Of a stretch of DNA of 64,000 bases, positions 59,567-64,000 are shown piece after piece; within the stretch, counting starts at the first letter, position 1, and every line of letters starts with the position of its first letter. The DNA lies in the NCBI GenBank assembly GCA_020809705.1, contig CP085826.1:6510001-6574000 (forward strand), read 5' to 3'. Source of the stretch: Calonectria ilicicola (lineage: Eukaryota > Ascomycota > Sordariomycetes > Hypocreales > Nectriaceae). Below the pieces are notes generated by a model that saw only the letters and a program-made list of their open reading frames with translations, did not search any database and was not told the DNA's origin. The position numbers and the translations under genes were made by a program.

Positions 59567-62500
59567 GGCCGATGGTGGGATGTCGGGACGCGTCCCAGTC
59601 TAGAGCGCGGGTAGCAGTCGACTCGTGATGCAGGTTCGAGTAGGAGGATTCGAGGGCGGTGGCGCGAGTGTTGGTGCGTTGGAGAAAAAGTGTCGGGGAC
59701 ACGACGGCAGGTAGTCGACGCAAGGATTGTACAACCAAGGAGCGGCGGACCCGAAAAGTTGCAGGCTATGCGTTCGACAATAAGGTGAGTAGCCGTCGGT
59801 GGGCTGCGAGATGCCTAGAGCTGACTCCCAAGGCGGTCCATAAAAAGCCTGTCGTTTGTGCAACGAGGCGTCCAGACAAGGCAGTCAGTCGCTGGAAGGT
59901 GAGGGTGCGAGGCGTCGCGTGGGACGAGCGACGACAGGGGAATAATAATGTGGCCAAAGGGTAGAGACACCCAGTCGACGCTGTTGCAGAGCGAGAAGCG
60001 AGGCCGAAAGAGAGGTGGAAGAGGGAGAGCCCAAGGGGATGCGGCGATGAGGTGGCCGGAGTTGGGTATGAGCAGTGGATCGTGCAATATTAACGACGGC
60101 CAGGTCGACAACGATGGAGCGTTTCGAACAAGGCGAGCGACGACGAAGGTGAATAGTGGTGATTCACCAGCAGAAGACAAACTCGAGACGGACAGCGAGG
60201 GTCGGGGCCGTGGCTCGTAGCGGTCGTCGTGAAGATCGAATCGAGTCGATCAAGCCGAGTCGAGGAGAATCGCTGGTCGCTGGCCAGGCGGTGTTGTTGT
60301 GGACGGGAAGTGAAAAGGTCGCAAGCGCTGGGGTCGAGGGTGGTATTGTGTGGGATTCCCAGTGACAGGGGCCCCGGTAAGACCAGCTGGGCCAGGCTGG
60401 GTCAGGCTGGGCGGCCAGCAGCGCGCGGAATTTCGTAGAGCCCAGGGCCAGGGACGACTGCCGAGCTGGGCGAGTCGAAGCGGCGAAAGACGCAGGAGGC
60501 CCCAGCACAAAGAGGGTGCGCGCAGACGAGCTGAACGAAGGAGAAGATGGAAAAAAGAAAATACAATAAAAGAACACGAGAAGCAGAAGAAGAAGAAGCA
60601 GCATGCGCTGTCTCCATCAAGGGAGGAACTGGGCATCAAGCGGGCATTCAGAAGGAGACAAGCAGATTGCGAGTCTGTGTTCACTGGACTCGACGGGGGG
60701 CCATGGACAGGCTAGACACGGGCAGATCGAGACCAAAAGACGCCCAGCACACCCAACAGAGAGGGAACCTAGCGGTAGCCCAGCCCAGCCCAGCCCAGTA
60801 CACCAGACACTGGCTGCCAGGTTTGGTGCGTGTGGTGGGTAGTAGGTTTACAAAAGGGTACCTTGCCGTGCCCCCAAGCAGTCGCCCACCAGTGAGACAG
60901 ATACATGTGATAGAGCTCCTAGGCATGTACCTCCTGCTGCCCTCAGCACCAAAGTGGTACCAGCACCTGCAGCTCTCGGGAGTACACTGATGGGGCTGCC
61001 CGAAAGAGGGCGTGAGCAAGCGAGCAAGGCATTAGAGACATCCAAGAAGCTCCCCATTAGCCAGATTTCCCCTCCACTCGAGACTCAAGACACAGGCATC
61101 TATACATCTCGCACCGCTCAATCAACTAGGACAGTCCCGGCACATTGCGCAGCGAAACTGTACCTGCCGACCAATTTAGAACCTGTAGCAGGGCGTCAAT
61201 GTGCCCTTGGGGGGGACAGACTATTCCCCCATTAAGGTTCGGTTGGTGGTCGACGGGTCTTCTTCGAAGTGCGCTGTGCGCTAGCCTGGCGTGTGGACGA
61301 TGGGTGGCCAGTGAGTGGATCGCCCTGAGAGCGGGCACTACATGTACACATCCGCACGCGCCAAAAATTACTTCCAGGTTCTGACTCTGGGCTTGACAGA
61401 AAGGCAGAGCCGCCTGGATTCGCGCTGCCCACCAAGCCTGGCGAGAGATAACTGAAACGGCGAGACAGGCTGTGCTGTGGGAAGCGCACGTCCGACAGGG
61501 AAAGGGGAGGGGGATCATGGATCAGATGGGGAGAAGTTGGGACATGGACAGCCCAAAGGGGTACCGGTGACGATGCAGATAGATGGGCGCGGATAGGTCG
61601 AGAGAGGGGTGGGAGGATGACAGAATAAGTGGTAGCATCAGGGCCAATTATGATGCGCAGCCGCGGGAGGGTGTCCCAACCCAACTACACAGAACAGACA
61701 AAGGCGGAGGAGACTGGAAGCATCTGGTCAACGCGGAGAAGAGTGCGACGCTGGAGGAGCGCAATTTCGATGAGCATAGTGGCAAATCGTGGTCGTGATA
61801 TTAAATGTGGTAGGCGGGATGGAACGAGAATGATGGAGCCAGCCATGCATGGTGGGAGGAGACACGAGCCGAGGGGCGGGACAGGATAGGACGGCTGTGT
61901 GGTAAAGAGCGATGCATACAATGCGGCACGCGTGGTCTCCGGCAAACTAGAGAGCTTCGGTCGGCAGTAAATGAGAATGTGAGCGAGAGCATATTGCATT
62001 TTGCTGCACTTAGACCGGAAACCGAAAGAGGTTGCGAGTTTGAGACTGGTGGTGATGATTTTTTGGACTGTCTGAGAGGCGCCCACTCACCCTCAGGCAC
62101 TGGCGACACACAAAAAGGAGAGATGGGCGCGGAATACCTTACACCCATTGGCCCGGCCCTGACGCTGGGATTTCGACGAGTCTCGGCGGGAGCACTTGAC
62201 AGTAAGTTGGAAACTTGGGCTTTGGAGAAACAAGGGCGTGAGGGACAGGCTTGGACAGGGCAAGGAAGTTGGATGGATCCACGGTGTCCTGGTCGCGAAT
62301 CCCTGAACCCTGTCGGTTCCATAATCCTTGTACCCCGTCTCACCCAGGCACACTAGCACTGATGAATGGGTGCCAAATGTACCATGGCTCTGATCCAAGC
62401 CTTGGAGCTACCTCCAGTAGCATGGCAGTAGCATGGCATCAGTCCTAGTCTCACTACTTGGCCTCTCCTCTCGGGTCTGTTCCATCTCGCAGCCCACTTC

Positions 62501-62675
62501 TGTCTGTTCTCTGGGGCTCGTCGAGAGAGCAATGAGCGAGAATATACCCTCTGGTTTCCTTCTACGAAGCAATGTGCACATGCCCTCCGTCACCTGCAAG
62601 ATCATGCCATTTGCCATGTACCCATGAACCTAGCGGCATGTGCGTCTGACGTCGACGCTGAGCGCAGAACGTTCG

Positions 62676-62699
62676 GGTGGTGGTGGTGGTGGTGGTGGT
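62676..62699. repeat. (GGT)8 trinucleotide repeat
   Basis: Eight GGT units followed by degenerate GGT/GTA units. Non-coding context. Confidence 0.9.
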
Positions 62700-63474
62700 A
62701 GTAATGGTTGTGGTGAGTTAGTGGTAATGCAGCGGTGGGTGGGCTGTCAAATGGGTGGTGGCTCATAGATCATCACCTCAGATGATGACTGTCTCGCCGC
62801 CTCTTTCTGCCGCCACGCGAAAGACCTTGCAGACTTTGCGCGGTTCTTGGGACCCCGTTGCACCCCGGCGAAGTCTCAGAGTACTCGGTTCGTAGCAGTC
62901 TATCTCATGTGCGAAGCATATCCATTGTCTGCACCACTTGGACCATCCCACGGCCCTGGTACCTCGAGACTCGACCTGTACCCTGTCGGATGGCGCCACA
63001 CACCGGACAAAGGTGAGGCAGTGGGTTGTCCTGTTCTATCTCCTACGTGCGACTGGAGTAGGAAGCTGGCAGCAGAGGGCATTCACCCAGAACCAAGGCA
63101 GCAAAAGATTGTCATCAGATTTAGCCCGGGCGAGACGGGTGTGCAGGACGTTGCGTTGATCCTCCCACCCATGCCTCCTCCCTCCAGGGATGTTCGTCGA
63201 AACCCTCATTCATTTGGCGCCAGAGACGACATGCAACATACCCACTGAGGGTCCCAACACCACACATCAACTCGAGCATCACTGCCAGAAACAGCGATAA
63301 GGTCCCCCATGTTCGCACTCATTAGTGAAAAGGGTATTTTAAAATGGCCAGGTCGCTCCGAGGTGATAGCAGGATAACAAGCCAGCCATCACGAAGTTCG
63401 CAGCAGCGCCCAGACCGCTTTGCGAGGTAGTCAATTATCTAAATCTCCTAGATGAGACGGGGGAGCACAAAGCG

Positions 63475-63523
63475 GAGGCGAGGCGAGGCGAGGCGAGGCG
63501 AGGTGATGCGAGGTGATGTGAGG
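63475..63523. repeat. AGGCG pentanucleotide minisatellite
   Basis: Five perfect AGGCG units decay into AGGTG and ATGYG variants, so the array looks older on its right side. Non-coding context. Confidence 0.85.
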
Positions 63524-64000
63524 CAAAGCCCAATGTGGCTCCTATGGCACGACTGTCAATCCTCTCTCCTACTCCTATCGTGTGTGGCGAAGGCATGAAA
63601 ATGCAAACGAGTGGTCGAATGCCATCCCAAGGCAGGAGCGGCGTCGACGCACCAAGCGTTTTACTTGGACGAGCCAACATCGTCCCCCGCACCACTCAAA
63701 CCAAGCATTCGATGTGCCGCTTGAAAGATGTCCTCCTAGGACTTCCTTACTTTGGCCACCACAGAAACAGCTCTAAACATCGGTTTGAGAGCCAAGAAAA
63801 AGAAATCAATAACAATAAAATATTCTTTGAATTGTTTTTTTATTCATATAATATTTATTTATTTCTCTAGGGAACAGCGGGGAAAATAGAGGGGGAACAA
63901 TATTCAAGGGTTGGTTTGCATTCGCATTCTTCTCAGGCCAACCGGACGTCTGAGTGAAAAGGGATGGAGGATCAAAATTTCATCTTCGCATCCTTGCCTT

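Larger units (their letters stand above)
59567..64000. other. Non-coding stretch upstream of MED15, about 4.4 kb
   Basis: The first roughly 1.1 kb is purine-rich on the plus strand (pyrimidine-rich on the MED15 strand), as expected for promoter and leader. Beyond that, frames of up to 180 codons overlap on several strands without protein character. Simple repeats occur at 62676-62699 and about 63475-63523. The right edge is AT-rich. I see no gene to the window end. Confidence 0.4.

Noticed and set aside
1..64000. Biosynthetic gene cluster, transposon, virus-like or CRISPR-type system
   Set aside because: No PKS/NRPS/terpene core, transposase, reverse transcriptase, terminal repeats or spaced direct repeats are visible; the genes are mostly housekeeping.

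Overview
The window is nuclear DNA of a filamentous ascomycete, most likely a Sordariomycete and perhaps Hypocreales. This is inferred from gene content, from introns mostly of 50-75 nt with GTRAGT-type donors and CTAAC-type branch sites, and from the protein sequences; no marker fixes the genus. I support fourteen recognisable or structurally sound protein genes, one doubtful ORF and one tRNA in 64 kb. That is low density, with gene-free stretches of 2.4-6.2 kb. Exon boundaries were rebuilt from splice signals and reading-frame continuity, and every multi-exon model adds up to a whole number of codons.

Left part (0-16 kb): an MFS transporter (+), a doubtful 185-aa ORF (-), an Stm1-type ribosome/mRNA-binding RGG protein with micro-exons (-), and an 800-aa disordered basic nuclear-type protein with three 78-nt tandem repeats and a KEN box (-). 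About 5 kb of non-coding DNA follows.

Middle part (16-36 kb): a bZIP factor with a Pap1/Yap-type basic region and a long hairpin-bearing first intron (+); a WW-domain protein carrying PPLP motifs (+); RIX1 (-), divergent from YPP1 (+); a low-complexity coiled-coil protein with a (CA)n leader (-); and the tRNA exportin LOS1 (-).

Right part (36-64 kb): a secreted GPI-anchored Ser/Thr-rich wall protein (+), an isolated tRNA-Ser(AGA) (-), an RTA1-family membrane protein preceded by an upstream ORF (+), an M18 aspartyl aminopeptidase with two possible starts (+), a Whi5/Nrm1-like G1/S repressor (-), and the Mediator tail subunit MED15 (-). The final 4.4 kb shows no gene.

Most of the genes are housekeeping: ribosome biogenesis and function (STM1, RIX1), tRNA export (LOS1), plasma-membrane PI4P synthesis (YPP1), transcription (MED15, bZIP) and cell cycle (Whi5-like). 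I see no biosynthetic cluster, transposon, virus-like element or defence island. The more unusual signals are gene-structural: first coding exons of only 6, 12 and 18 nt in three genes, a long bulged hairpin in an in-frame-open bZIP intron, tandem 3' splice sites in STM1, a WW protein with its own candidate ligands, and a strong-context uORF before the RTA1 gene.
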